From Chaenocephalus aceratus (Eukaryota; Chordata; Actinopteri; Perciformes; Channichthyidae): a stretch of 64,000 nucleotides of DNA. The stretch covers positions 4,065,495-4,129,494 of the forward strand of contig CM043803.1 of NCBI GenBank assembly GCA_023974075.1. Direction: 5' to 3'. Shown piece after piece: positions 51,764 through 63,866 of the stretch (its first letter is position 1; each line of letters opens with the position of its first letter). Position numbers and translations under genes: made by a program. Under the pieces are notes generated by a model. It worked only from the letters and a program-made list of their open reading frames with translations. It made no database searches and had not been told where the DNA came from.

Positions 51764-52069
51764 CAGGGTTTTTTATGTATAAAAAACATCAAGGTACAAT
51801 GTTATTCAGTTAGCTTTGGAGGTGCTAGATGTTTGCTAGAGAGAGCCAGGATGGATGTGTTCTTCAGCCTCCTGTCTGTGTGCTAAGCTAAGCTACTTGG
51901 CTGCTAGCTGTAGTTTCATATATAATGTAAAAACACAAGAATGTTATGAATTTCCCTTTACAACACCCAGAAAACTTTCAAAATATACAATTATTCCTCA
52001 GTAAATAAACAGCATTTTAAAACTCAGAAATGTAAAACAGTTTCCTAACAGACACCAGCTGTAACATTG

Positions 52070-52100
52070 TCCTCCTCCTCCTCCTCCTCCTCCTCCAACA

Positions 52101-52160
<60 letters not shown>

Positions 52161-52161
52161 C
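52070..52161. repeat. (TCC)n followed by (ACGC)n microsatellites
   Basis: (TCC)9 at 52070-52096, then about 15 ACGC units to 52161. The ACGC part is alternating purine-pyrimidine and CpG-dense. Confidence 0.98.
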
Positions 52162-55100
52162 CTTCCACTGTTTAACGGACTTCTCCAGGTGTTCCTATTG
52201 AAATCTCAGCTACCTCCCCTCACTCTCTCAACCCTGGTGCTGGTGCGGCTGTGCCCGTGACAGTGCCTGAATGCATTCATAAACACTGGGAGGACTGACA
52301 TCTCAATGGGCTGCTTATTCCCCCACTATCAGTTTACAGCCTATAATTACGTCCAATCATCTTGGATCAAGCATGTCTGCGTGAGCGGGCCAACGTAACA
52401 TCTGCTGCCTCGGCCAGCAGGCCAAGAAGGACTTCTATACTGAAAGGTGAGCTAATTGTGGCTGAGGAGGGGAGAAGGGAGTGTAATGTTAACAGGTACC
52501 AAAGGCTATTCAGAAACCTATACACAGGAGGGGACATTTTTTTTTCTCCCCACAAGCAGGTGCCCTTAGGTATTTCTTATCGTCCTTATGCCAGAGCAGA
52601 ATTCTTATCTGCATTAAGAAATGCTCAAGGGCATAAGGATAAATCTTAAAGGAGTTATATTTGGAGGGCAATAAAGGAAATACTGGAACTCCACTGCGTG
52701 GACGGAAGTGCATAAAGGTCTCTATAAATAACATTGCCAGTAGTTGTGAAGATGTTTGGAAGTTGTTAAAAGAGCTAATGTCAGTGTTTGCTATTATCTT
52801 GAGGGATTTGGTCAAACAAAAAAGGTTTTGTCTTGTGTAAAGGGAGACTATATTCCCTTGATGACCGTAAACCAAATGACTACTGGGATTTAACAACGTT
52901 TACTTTGGTTAACAAATGTGAGAACATTTTACAGTTTAGTTTTCTAGTCGGGGTATTAATCCTCTAGAAGACACGAGAAGAAGAGCTGCGTCACACTGAC
53001 TGGAAAAGTGTGATTGGCAGCTGGGAAGCCTATTTTGTGGCCTATGATGCGTGCTTTAGTTCATCTCATATGCAAACCCCAGACCACAAGACAACGCTCT
53101 TTACAGACAGCATAGCATACTAACACCTAACACTACATCTAAATGTCATTATTTAAACGTGATGTGTTGCAGATGTGTCATGAGAGTTAGATGCTCCATA
53201 TGTCAAACAACAGCTTGATTGTTCTGCTTTCCTTTCCAAAATGTGTTCTGGTGAGCCTATCGTCTCCAAGGGGAGGAGTAATGATTGTAATCCACACTAA
53301 TAAAGACACTTTCTGTTAATCTCCTCTAACCGAACTCCATGTCTCTACATCCGCCTACACCCATCCCCGTTCTCTGTCTGTGCAAACAACTTAATCAGAC
53401 TCAGAAGCCTGTGGGCTGAAACAAGCCCCGGCCCTACTCCAGCTCTTCATAGCCATCAGTCACTTGGTATGGAGTCCAATGGAAAACCAAGCATACACAT
53501 ACAAAGACAATCACACCCAGCTCTTGGTTTCAGCTAGCTGGTCTCTAAGCTGAACTCAGCACCACAGAGCTGGCAGCAGCACAACCAGCAGCCATAGAGA
53601 CCAGATGCAAGAAATAAATTGACACTATTGGAGACTGAGTTAGACAGCGGCAACCAAATGAATGCATCCCCACCACAGAAAACAAGACAGCAACATGAGC
53701 AGCCATGACACATGTCTCGAGCTCATAGGGATAATTATCCAGCTACTAATTGTGGAAATGGTGATGTTACCTTGTACGTCACATGTATCACGATACAAAA
53801 GGCAACAAAACATCTAACAAGGTTAGTAACATTATGTGGATAGAAAAAGGCTGAAGCATTGTAGTTTCCCTTTAGCTACATTGCTGATTCAGATTAACAC
53901 TAAATAATAAATAGCCTCAGAAGAATTTCGTGAATAAACATCATTTCAGCCAATCCTCAGAATATTTAGGGGATCTGAGATGCATTTGATACACAACAGC
54001 TTTCCACATAAAATGTTAAGAAAACAAATTTGGTGCCAAAAGTTATAATCACGTAATCTTTTCACAAACAAACTTCACATTTTCGCAGAGGGACTTCATT
54101 TAGTATTCTTGGGCTGGACTTGCCCCGAGACAAAGACTTTCCAATCCTAACAACTTACATTAAGTAACCAAAACGGAACAATCTCAATCTGATGCTAACC
54201 ATTTGCTTTGAGAAGGTGACAAAGTTACCTCATATTGATCAAATATGGACTTTTACTCCCTTTTTTGCTAAACCAGCCATTGTTTAACAAAACGCAGATA
54301 CAGCTTTGGACACAGACATGGAGAGGTTGTTTATTGTCTAAGTAAGAGAGAGTTGGAGCCATTCATTAGCTTAAAAATCCAAACAGGGAAGGGTTCCCTA
54401 TCGAGCTAACTTCATTAGAGGCGTACAGGCGTAAAGAGGGGCCTATGAAGCAGATCCCTTGTCGCCTCTCCTTCTTTTTGTCCAGGCAACACCCTGTTTG
54501 ACCTCGTGTTTAGTCTCAGAAGAGGGTGATTAAGGGCTTAAGCTGCAATGTAATGAAAATGTTGTGACAACAGCAAAGGGGTGAAGTAAAAACAGGCTTT
54601 GGGAGACAGCTGAGCCTCCACTCCGGGGACCAACAGGAGGGTTTACAGGGAGGGAAATGATGGTTATCTGCACACCCTTGAGACATTGATATTAGCCTTG
54701 AGACTGGTGGATGGACTTGATGATAACCCTGCTGAAAGCCTGTCGTAGTCCTGGGTGTTGGCTCTGTCACAGGGAGGAGGTCAAGTCACGGGAGGTAGCT
54801 GCCTTAAAGAGGTCAATCATAACAGTGGCTTATTAAATATGTGTGTAAAGGTGTCAAATCAAACATGACGTGCTATCAAAACCCATACTGCCTCATAGAA
54901 GCAAAAATAATAAGAGCCGGGCGAGGAGATCTCAGAGGAAATTTGATCAATTTGGCAACAGCGGTAATTTAATCTAATACGCACCGCTCCTTCGAATGAA
55001 ACTACATTTAAGTATTCATGCAGCTGGTTACGAGCTAGCAGACGCTTTTTCCCTTTGACTGCATTCATCATAATTCCAAGGCTTGTTGTTTTTCCACCGT

Positions 55101-57030
55101 ATGGTGGCTGGCAAGTTGGACTGTGACAAAAATGAAGAGTAATGTGCTTTGTCCCGGCTCCTTTATCCTCGTGCAGAGAGGCTGCTTTTGCCACCGTTTG
55201 TTTAAATTCCATTTTATTTTTTTACTGCTAGATCTCCTCCAAGCCAAAAGCACTTCCACATGCTGTACGAGAAATCCAAAGCTCGGTGCCAGAGCGAGAG
55301 TTAGCCTCAGTTTTGGACTGCAGCCTGCTCTAACCTCTCTGTTTTGGAGCAGCTACACCACCCTGTACTTTTCAGGGAGAATAAACACCACAGGTATGCT
55401 GTACGCTGGCCACTGCAGCACTACACACCCAATACAAACGTGCGTCAGAGTTGAAGAACATGACAGGAACTTACTGCTGTAGGGAAACGTGTTCAAGTCA
55501 CCTTGACTAAGTAAGAGCTGTATTTAAGTCTTTAATGACAAATTGATTGTATGCTATTAAATCGCAATACAGAGATGATGCCGATGCCTTACACATAGAC
55601 TAAGTGAAAATCAACTTAATAAATCTTCTCTGAACTTTTCTTCAGTTTGTTTTCTTACGTGAACAATATCGAATGAACTCTGTCGGCACTGTTGCTAATT
55701 TCCCTCATCATTTTTGTTTATCATAGTCTGTATTCATCAAATGTCCGTCTAATGATTACAGCACGGTTCCATTTGACATTTTGTTGCATTTTTTCACGCA
55801 CTGAATCACAGTAAATCAATTTCTCCTGGCCTTATTTATTATTTCAACGGTTGAGGTGCGACGGCATAGACGCGAGACTGACAGGCCGAGAAGCGAGCCG
55901 TGACTTGACAGACATTTTACATCCTATAGTAACCTAGACCACTAGGTTGGCAACCACACGAGTACAAATGCATGCACATGAGCGATATACATGTTAATAC
56001 AACCATGACTAACCACCACAAAACAAGGCACAACATGCTGCCTCCCAGCTGCCAGCACATGAATCATGGCAGTATGACATTGTTCAGTTCCCCAGGCCAG
56101 ATTCTCAGCATCCCCTCTCCAATCTTTTCATCCATCCCTCCTCGTCTCCCATACTTTCCTCCTGTCTCATAAATGGGCTTTACCAGAAGCAGACAGGGAG
56201 CCTGGAGGAGGGACAAAACTATTATCTCTTTCGCAGCAGCAGCTCATGCAGGAGCTCCAACAGCAGATAGGATTCTCCAACAAGCTGCCGTCCTCGCTCA
56301 GATTGCTACCCAGCAGCCCTTGCTTCGCCACTCTCAAACGTGTCCAACTGTGGTGGTAGTTTGCAGACTTTTCCCTCCAGGGTGCTAACAAACCCAAACT
56401 GATTTTCAAGGCTGTCCTGTCTGACTAAATATATCCTGTTATACGCAAAGAAAGTGTTTGTCCAGAAAACTTTAGCACAACAAAAAAAGATTATGTTTAG
56501 ATTAGTTTTTGGTCATTTTTTTCCCTAGCAGATCGTCTGATGTGTTCCGACACTACGCCTTCATCGGATTAATTAATTAAAATAATGCCTGTAAGAACAA
56601 GAAAATAGGGCTTATTTGAGATCATCATCAACAAAAGTTAAAGTCAGATCATATATAGCAAATAAATCAAAACGAAAAAAAGAGGGGAGATACTTTTCTA
56701 ATTTATGTTCAGTTGGCTTGTACAGTAAGAGTTTGAAAATGTGTCATCACAACAATGATATCTTTTTTTTCGTTTTTCTTACCCCGAACATTTTTTAAGT
56801 AATGTTCAAATTTGTCACACAACCTGGAAACAGTTACGTTGAGGTGTCAGCACTAGTTTCAGGCTGAGCCCAATTACAAAGTAGAACAAAATGAGGATCA
56901 TATATGCAGCCAAACCTGAGATAAAGTCTCTTATATTCCACGCATTCTTCTTCCTTGTCAAAACCCAGTGCCTACAATACCCCACAATGCAACTTGACAG
57001 CCAACACTTACAGCACAAAAGGCTTGATAC
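52162..57030. other. Gene-free sequence, two weak exon-like spots
   Basis: No recognised protein. An open stretch at 52377-52466 (DQACLRERANVTSAASASRP...) ends at a good donor (AAAG|GTGAGC), and one at 56235-56360 follows a pyrimidine-rich acceptor (TTATCTCTTTCGCAG). Neither has a matching partner splice site in frame nor known homology, so neither is called as a gene. Confidence 0.4.
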
Positions 57031-57837
57031 TAGGGATGTCCCGATCACCTTTGTTTGCTCCCGATCCGATTCCGATCATTTGATTTTGACAATCTGCCGA
57101 TACCGATTTTTCCCGATCCGATCTTTATGTAATGCATTAAGATAAAAAAGGCAACAGATAACGGCTAGTCATCCAACGCGATGAATTCAGCTACCTTGGC
57201 TGTTCTTTTTTTGGCCTTTTCACTGTTCTGGGGCAGTTTCTCTTTCCTTTTAAAAGTCTCTGAAAGTGTCGGTTGTTTCAGTGCCGTTACCCTGAGTGGC
57301 CGCTGTGTACTCGTCGTGTTGTTGTTGGTGTTTGTTTCTCAGGTAGCGTATTAGATTGGTCGTGTTGAACGTAGCTCTGTTCTTTCCACCACGCGGAACC
57401 TCCGGCTTGCAAACATTGCATCTGGCTGTTACACTGCCTTCGCTTTCAATTTTATAATACTTCCAAACTCCTGACATTTTCTCTGTCCCGACTCCCGAGT
57501 CACCAGCTGAACGTAGCCTCTCGTTAGCTTGCTGCTACTATTAGACACTGCGCCCACTCTGTTGCCAGCTTTCAGAGAAATAAGCAACCAGGTCTGAAAA
57601 CAAGCCCAAAAGAAGCAACACATACATGATGTTGTGTAATTTTAAACTAAGGCCTCAGGATGACTTTAAGACGTGAACATGGTCATTTTTGTTTTGTAAC
57701 ATTAAATAAAATAATAAAAATATTTTATAAAGAAAAAATAAATAATTCCCGATCCCCGATTTTTTTCTCCCGTTTCCGATCTTTTGAAAATCACGTGATC
57801 GGCTCCGATCCCCAATCACGTGATCGGGACATCTCTA
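57031..57837. mobile_element. hAT element with TAGGGATGTCCCGATC ends
   Basis: Left TAGGGATGTCCCGATCA (57031) and right TGATCGGGACATCTCTA (to 57837) are inverted with a mismatch. Flanks CTTGATAC (57023-57030) and TTTGATAC (57838-57845) form an 8-bp target duplication with one mismatch. Subterminal CCGATCCGAT repeats occur at both ends. The interior holds the start of a transposase gene on the minus strand; the catalytic part is deleted. Confidence 0.92.
57155..57477 (-). pseudogene. hAT transposase N-terminus with BED finger
   Basis: ATG at 57475-57477 opens MSGVWKYYKI, followed by ARCNVCKPEV and NTTNLIRYLRNKHQQQHDEY. This is a BED-type zinc finger; the first zinc-binding His is Tyr here (LIRYLRNKH), so zinc binding is doubtful. 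The frame stops at 57250, but in another frame the family sequence continues (KRKEKLPQNSEKAKK, then TAKVAEFIALDD) down to about 57155 before a TAG. So there is one frameshift, one stop, and loss of the rest. Confidence 0.8.
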
Positions 57838-60800
57838 TTTGATACAGATTTGCTTGCATAGGCAAGACTCCCCAAGAAACATTTTGGTGTCGAATTGAAG
57901 TACTGTTTAAAAACCTATGACAGTTTTCGCCCTGACTTTAAATGTGGGCATTGCGACAGGTATTAACACTCCTTCTGATGTTATCAGATTGCATTAGCAT
58001 TGTTGTGTTGTCATTGCATATACAGCAGCCCTGCTCTTACTTCTACCTGACAGACTCTCAGGTTCTGCCCCATTACCCTCCATTAACAGCCTACATCCAG
58101 ACTGAATGGGTGCATGGCATGAGGTTGATTCAGGCCTGCTGTGGTCCTACAGGGTGTAGGTATCAAAGAGGATCAACAACAGCAAACTGTGGAATGAAAA
58201 TGCCTAACTTATTATTTTCTGTTTTAATTGATGGGGTTTTAATATGAAACAGATCAACATAGTCTTATTTACGGAAGCACAGGTGGCAAATGTACAACAC
58301 ATCCATCATATTTCCTTTCTCAAGCCACACATATCTGCGTAAAAAAAAAAAGGTTCCCGGAAAGGCGCTATCACATAAATGGGATGGCTTTTTTCCGGCA
58401 AGCTCCTAAGAATTGTAAACTAGATGTCTGGATTATAATTTTCTTTTCACCGGAGAATCAATAGATTCTGCAGCGTTCCTGACTGAACCTGCTGAAGCGT
58501 GCTTCTCAGCCTAATGGACCCGCAAGTTCCCATCTGTTAGTGAAAGAGATCTCAGCGGGTCCTCTCCCCTTGCCGCGTCCAAACACAGGATACCGAGCAC
58601 ACACAAAAATGTGATGACTTTTATTGGAATTCCAAGAGTTGGCTGGAAAACAAGTGTACAGGGCCGTTAACCTTCCCCTGTGAGGAGCAGAAAAACACTT
58701 TAACAAGTCACATTTTACAACACGCTTTGTCACTATGTTGCTTTGTTTTCCTTTGTCGTGACCTTGCTGTTTCCAATTAAAATACACCTGTCCTCACTGA
58801 GCATTAGGCTGCTTTCACATTTCCTCCATGTTCTGGTCACATGACACCAGTGCCCTGTATTAAGAAACAGGATAAGTGGGTCTTTAGGCATGAATACCAT
58901 TATAATAAAGCTGGCATACTTTTGACCACAGTTTTATTAAGGGTAAATGATGCTGAATGGCTAATTTGCTCCAAAGCAAATACAATTAATCAACACTTGC
59001 CAACTTATCGTCCAATCAGATCACAACAAAACTGAGTCATTATACCCACAGGATCCTGACATGGACAAATATATTGATTTACAATAACGTGTCATGTAAT
59101 ACAGATTGATTAAGACATTTACAGATTGCTAGGATCATATTACTGACCATGATAATTATGTTAGAGATGTTAGACATTTAAGTGGTCATGTATCTGCAAA
59201 TAATCTGCATAAACTATCTATAAGCTAACTAAATCATTTATGAGTGTAGCTTTACGATGAAAAACGGACTGAAGGATTGCCATGTCAGGCTTAGCCAAGC
59301 GAAAGAGACTGTGTTGAACTTGCTTTGCGATGCAGGCCCCCTAGGTTGCACATTTGTTTTGACATTTTTTGAAGCTCCTTCAAACATTTAGGGAATTACC
59401 CCGAAGGAATCTCAGGTAACAGAGCACTGCTGACAGTTCAGTATCATTTTACCCATTACAAGCTGTGATGCAACCGTGGCATAAGTCAGTCCTGTTGCAT
59501 TTGGAGACAGCCTGTCAAGGTTTGCTTATTTACACAGAAGGCACCAAACTTAACCTGTCCGTCATCTAAAAGGAAACTTTGGAGCAGAGTCGAGCTGCTT
59601 TATTTCAGGTGGGTCCCCTTCATACAATTTGGTCCCTCAAAAAAATTATGGCAATCAAGAACTTTGTATATCTTTGAAGGTCTACAGCGTTTATTTTCCT
59701 TACACCTTCGTCTATCACAGATTGGCCAAACCATCCCCGCATTTTCCTCTGAGCTGCATTAAAACATCGCACCATGACGCATTATAAAACACAGTTTCTC
59801 AACAAGACGGAATATCCCTCTGTGATCAGACTAATGTGTTGTTGTCTGCTCTTTTTTCCTCGTCTCCTCCCAAGCCTCTCCCCTGTGTAAATTATGAACG
59901 CCTTCTCCCTGAGAGCAATGGCAGAGAATAGCTATTTAACTGAACATCTATAACATTAGCCAGACACCTGGAGCGTTATGCCATCAGTGACAGAGGAGGA
60001 TAGATTTGAAGGAGCGAAACAGGAAAAAGGAGGCAGAGGGGAGTCAGGGAGACTCGGGAAACACATTGCGGTCGCTCATAAAATGGTGAAAGCAGGAAAG
60101 AAAACATGTTCCCCTCTGACCGCACAAGGCTTTGATGGTACTTGATGAACTCTTGTGTGTGGGCGTGGGATGGAGACAGGAACAGGGAGGGGGAGAGAGG
60201 TAGGCACCACGAGAACTGTGGCTAAATTCATCATCCACATCAAGGTTTAATCCAATGTGTTGTTTGGCGGCAGCTTTCATTCATCAGTCTGCTCTTAGCT
60301 GTGCTGACAAACCAATCTATCAACAGCTGGCGGAAAAATACTTACTGCAAAAATGGGTTGAATTTTTCCCTTCACTCTTAACATAATTCTATCAGCTGTC
60401 ATTCATTGTCAGACAGGGCCCAAAAGTGCATCATTTTCCATTCGAATAATGGTTAAATATGCAAGGGCTAGTACATTTTCATCACTCACCAGCCTAAAAC
60501 ACAATGGGAATCTGTTGAGTGGCTGCTTAAATTTGCACCAGCCATTTTTCCAAAGGAAAAAAAAGTAAATTTTGCACTCTGCTGTCAAAGCTCTTACATG
60601 TGTTGTGCTCCTTTGACTGCAATAGCTGTTACTCTGGAAAATACAGTGATGTTGAGTAGTAGTAAAGGGCATACACCCACATCTAAGTCACCTGGCGTGT
60701 ATGATCGGGAGGTGTAGGACAAAGAAATAAAATTAATTGTAATTGTGGTTAAATAACATTATCTGCTGTATTTATTTGGTCAATTTAAACTGTAAGTAAG

Positions 60801-60873
60801 TAACGTTATGTCAGGTGCGCGTGACCTCTGCCGCTGCGCGTTCATCATCTGCAAAGTGCTTACACAGCAGTCA
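57838..60873. other. Gene-free sequence
   Basis: No exon or complete repeat was recognised. ORFs at 57942-58247 and 58506-58787 lack domains and context. Confidence 0.45.
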
Positions 60874-61430
60874 ATGATGGACATCAGAAAATGGTTAAAA
60901 CAACCAGCCCTTATCGCCAGCAGTAACATTGCATCTACTGCAGGTAATAACAGTTCAGATCATGGGGACATTACGTTATCCGCGGCCACTGTCGTGGACA
61001 CTAACGCCCAACTCGCCGGCTTTGCCCGCCTCGCCCACGGAGGCGGAGCAGCCGTCTTCGTTGCCTCAAACACCGCCACCCCTCGGCGGCCCGCAAGTGC
61101 CAGAGGACCTCGGCAAAACAGAGCCTGCCCAGGTATATTTTAAAAAGTACCCAACTCGCCTGTAGCCTACAGTGGTGTAAGGCGCTCGTTTTGCAGCTCA
61201 TGGTTTCAAAACAGAGATTGGCTGGAATATTCCTGTAAAAAAGATGCCATCTTCTGCTATGCATGTAGACATTTCGGTTCAAGTAAGTCAGATGCCTTCA
61301 CCACAACTGCTACAACAACTGGCGCCATGCTCTTATCGGCTACGTGATAAGGGACTGGGAAGGCATGAATCAAGCAAAGAGCACATCGATCCATAGATCT
61401 CTTAATTTTGCTCTCAAAGTGCACCAGATT
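60874..61430 (+). pseudogene. hAT/ZMYM-like TTF-type zinc-finger N-terminus, broken
   Basis: ATG at 60874 reads MMDIRKWLKQPALIASSN, as at the start of several fish hAT/ZMYM1-like transposase genes. Reading continues with frame changes to PAQVYFKKYP, then VRRSFCSSWFQNRDWLEYS and KKDAIFCYACRHFGSSKSDA: the W..R.WLEYS...D..FCY.CR.FG pattern of a TTF-type zinc finger. The frame changes near 61100 and again near 61160 (between KKYPTR and YSGVRRS), and stops appear after 61340. No catalytic or dimerisation domain follows. No TIR pair was found around it. A decayed transposase is more likely than a host gene. Confidence 0.65.
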
Positions 61431-63866
61431 GATGCTTTTAACTTCAATATTTACCTAGAGGAGGTGAGGACTCCCCTAGGGTGTTAGGTCCACTCCCCAC
61501 TTATAAAAATAGCACTTTACCACTGCACCCTCTCTAATCTCAGATGCACCCTGAGTCATTTTGTTCTGGAACCGGGCCTGGCCCCTCCAGTGACCGAATC
61601 ATATTGATGATGTACTAACACCATTCAAAGGCCACGGCGGCCATTAAGAAGCGTTTTAACTTACCATGAGTAGCTCTTTGGTAGACACTGCAAACTTAAG
61701 TTGAATAGGAGATGATTTCCATCCAAGAAAAGTCGGTATCCGAGTTTGCGTGAGGTCTAGTGGACGTGACGGTGACTGTCATGTCGGGCGGCAGTTCCTG
61801 TTGTGTTAGCTTTGTATAAGCTAACGTTAGTTAGCAGGCCAACACTCTTGTTTTGTCTACTTCTTCCTTTCTTTACAACAGTGGTGTATTTAAATAGTTC
61901 GCTATTGGCTTTGAACTGTTAGTCATATTACTTTACAGCTGTTGTATGTTCATTTCGGCAAAGAGTCTGAATATTCTCAAACCCTTGAAACACTTGACAG
62001 CATCACACATGCAACTGTCAAATGTCTGCCCCGCCCACACTGATATTCTAGACTTTTGATTGGCCAGAAAATACTACTGTCATCTCCAGAAACAACCATG
62101 TTCACATTCACAATAAGCAAAGGAGAAACAATTGGTTTAATCTTTGGTTAGGAAAATGGTGCAAAATGTATATATTTTAACAGTATCTGAAAAAATCACA
62201 TGTGAACTCCCCAGAGTCATCACAATTATTTTCACAAGAGTGAATAGAGGAATGTTGGTATGAATACCGTTAAGGTGGTTTATACTGACATATTGTTCAC
62301 TCTATTCTATTAAACAAATGATTCATTAGGCATACAGTAGAATTAAACTTGAATATGCTTTATCTTTTTGAACACTTGGGGGCAGCACAGCAAGCTATAA
62401 ACACAGTGCGGACATATTACCACCAAATTAAAGTTGATATTGCGTTTGTGTTAGCAAACACATGCCTATTTAAACATTCAGCAGACATACTACATTTGCA
62501 CTTATCTGGAATTATGTTGCTCTCCACCTGTTAAATCTTGAGTCCAATAAAAACTATCCTTTTTGCTTTCATTTGGTTTGTACCAATACTGAGGAAAATA
62601 TGTGGCTCTTTATTGGGTCCATTATTAACACAAAACAAATATTGTTAAGTGCAGCCTTAATATCGACATTTAAAACAAATACTTCAGAGGCCTCAGACAT
62701 GACAGACTCCTCACCTCAGCTCTGCAATGAAAGGAGACACAAAACCCAGTTTATTTGAACAAAGCTCTGCAAACAGAGCAATGAATTAGCAAATAAGATG
62801 TCACAGATGTGGGCAGGTTTAATGGTCAATTAATTAGAGGCCATAAAAAGCCACTTCCTGTTGGTTTAATGGAGGAGGGAGGACATTGTTCTAATGGGAT
62901 TAACCTCTCGAGTTGGTCAAATTACTTGAATTTGGTTTGTTAATCGGATTTGGGAGGGCCTTAGCACGCAACCTCTGCACTTGTCACAACTACTGCAAAG
63001 TGCCTTCATAACTTTTCATGTATCTACAGTAGGTAACCGATATTCTATTATCCCCCCATTTGGAACTATTCTTCAAGTAAACACAGTAATCAGGTTTCCC
63101 GGCCCTCAGCTGAGCCTAATTGAAGATACTCAACTGAGAGCTCAATTGTGTAAGTGTGATTTAGTTAGTGCCTGGCCTAATTAAAGTCCTGGAAATGACC
63201 TCCAAAGTTCTGTGTGGCATTAATAAGCTAAGACACCTCATCAGCCACCAGAGGAAGGTCTACAAGAGCCTGCCCCCACATGGCATTAAGTCGGCGTGTG
63301 TGTGACTGATTTCCTGGTCTTTAACCTCCGGCACAGCTCTGACAGGATCAGCCACAGTGAGGTCTATTGACAGCCCTAATCCTACCACCGTGTTCAAAAC
63401 CTCCATCGCCTGCCACCATTCTGATACTACACACGTTCCTCATTTCCCCCACGACATGTGGTCCACACACAGGGACCAGAGTTGTTTTTAGAGTTACACC
63501 CCCATCAGCCACTCGCTCCAGAGACCAAACTGGTTTTCGCTCACCTCCTGCCCACCCTCTGCAAACGTTTGCCTGGATCTGCGGCGGTAATGCATGCAAG
63601 TTTTGATTAAAGCGCTACCTTATGTTTTTTGGCTCGGAGCTGCTCAACCATTAACACCTGTGCCATGAACAAATGGATTGTGTGCCGATGCCAGGGCCCT
63701 TCCTCTCAGCCTGCTCCGACTCTTCTCCATCCAGCTAAATATTAAAAACTGCACCCTTTAATGCCTCTTAATGTTCTGCTTGCATTCCATTGACCTTCAC
63801 ATCCATATGTTCCCTTGGACAACTTTTGAAATGTTTAGCCGTTCTTTGCCCATTAATGGATACTTC
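61431..63866. other. Gene-free sequence with a conserved-looking block
   Basis: 61614-61860 contains CpG-bearing repeat-like sequence, possibly part of the same degraded transposon. The block 62840-63230 (CTAATGGGATTAACCTCTCG, GTTTGTTAATCGGATTTGGG, CCTAATTAAAGTCC and neighbours) has the texture of a vertebrate conserved noncoding element. No coding region. Confidence 0.35.

Larger units (their letters stand above)
47869..51961. mobile_element. Fold-back MITE split by three later insertions
   Basis: The left part starts TTAAAGGAACAGTTGGACAT (47869) and continues CATTTGCTTTCTTGC; the right part (51830-51961) holds GAGAGAGCCAGG and TGTGCTAAGCTAAGC. In fish repeats I know, these are the two inverted halves of one element (AAAGG.ACAGTTCGACATTTTGG... 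and its mirror). ACCTACCAGCACTCCTAAAA (about 49412) and GCTTTGGAGGTGCTAG (about 51814) also pair in inverted sense. The gaps are explained by a hAT (48407-49170), a piggyBac-type element (49461-51278) and a solo LTR (51311-51763). The right boundary is uncertain. Confidence 0.5.

Noticed and set aside
51342..51764. 140-codon minus-strand ORF resembling a membrane protein
   Set aside because: Lies within the solo LTR; pyrimidine-rich DNA gives F/S/L/P/V-rich translation.
52377..52466. Possible exon ending at AAAG|GTGAGC
   Set aside because: The same frame has a stop just inside the only plausible upstream acceptor, and the peptide is unknown to me.
56235..56360. Possible exon after TTATCTCTTTCGCAG reading QQLMQELQQQIGFSNKLPSS
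   Set aside because: No donor in frame at the end and no recognised protein; Gln-rich reading arises from CAGCAG.
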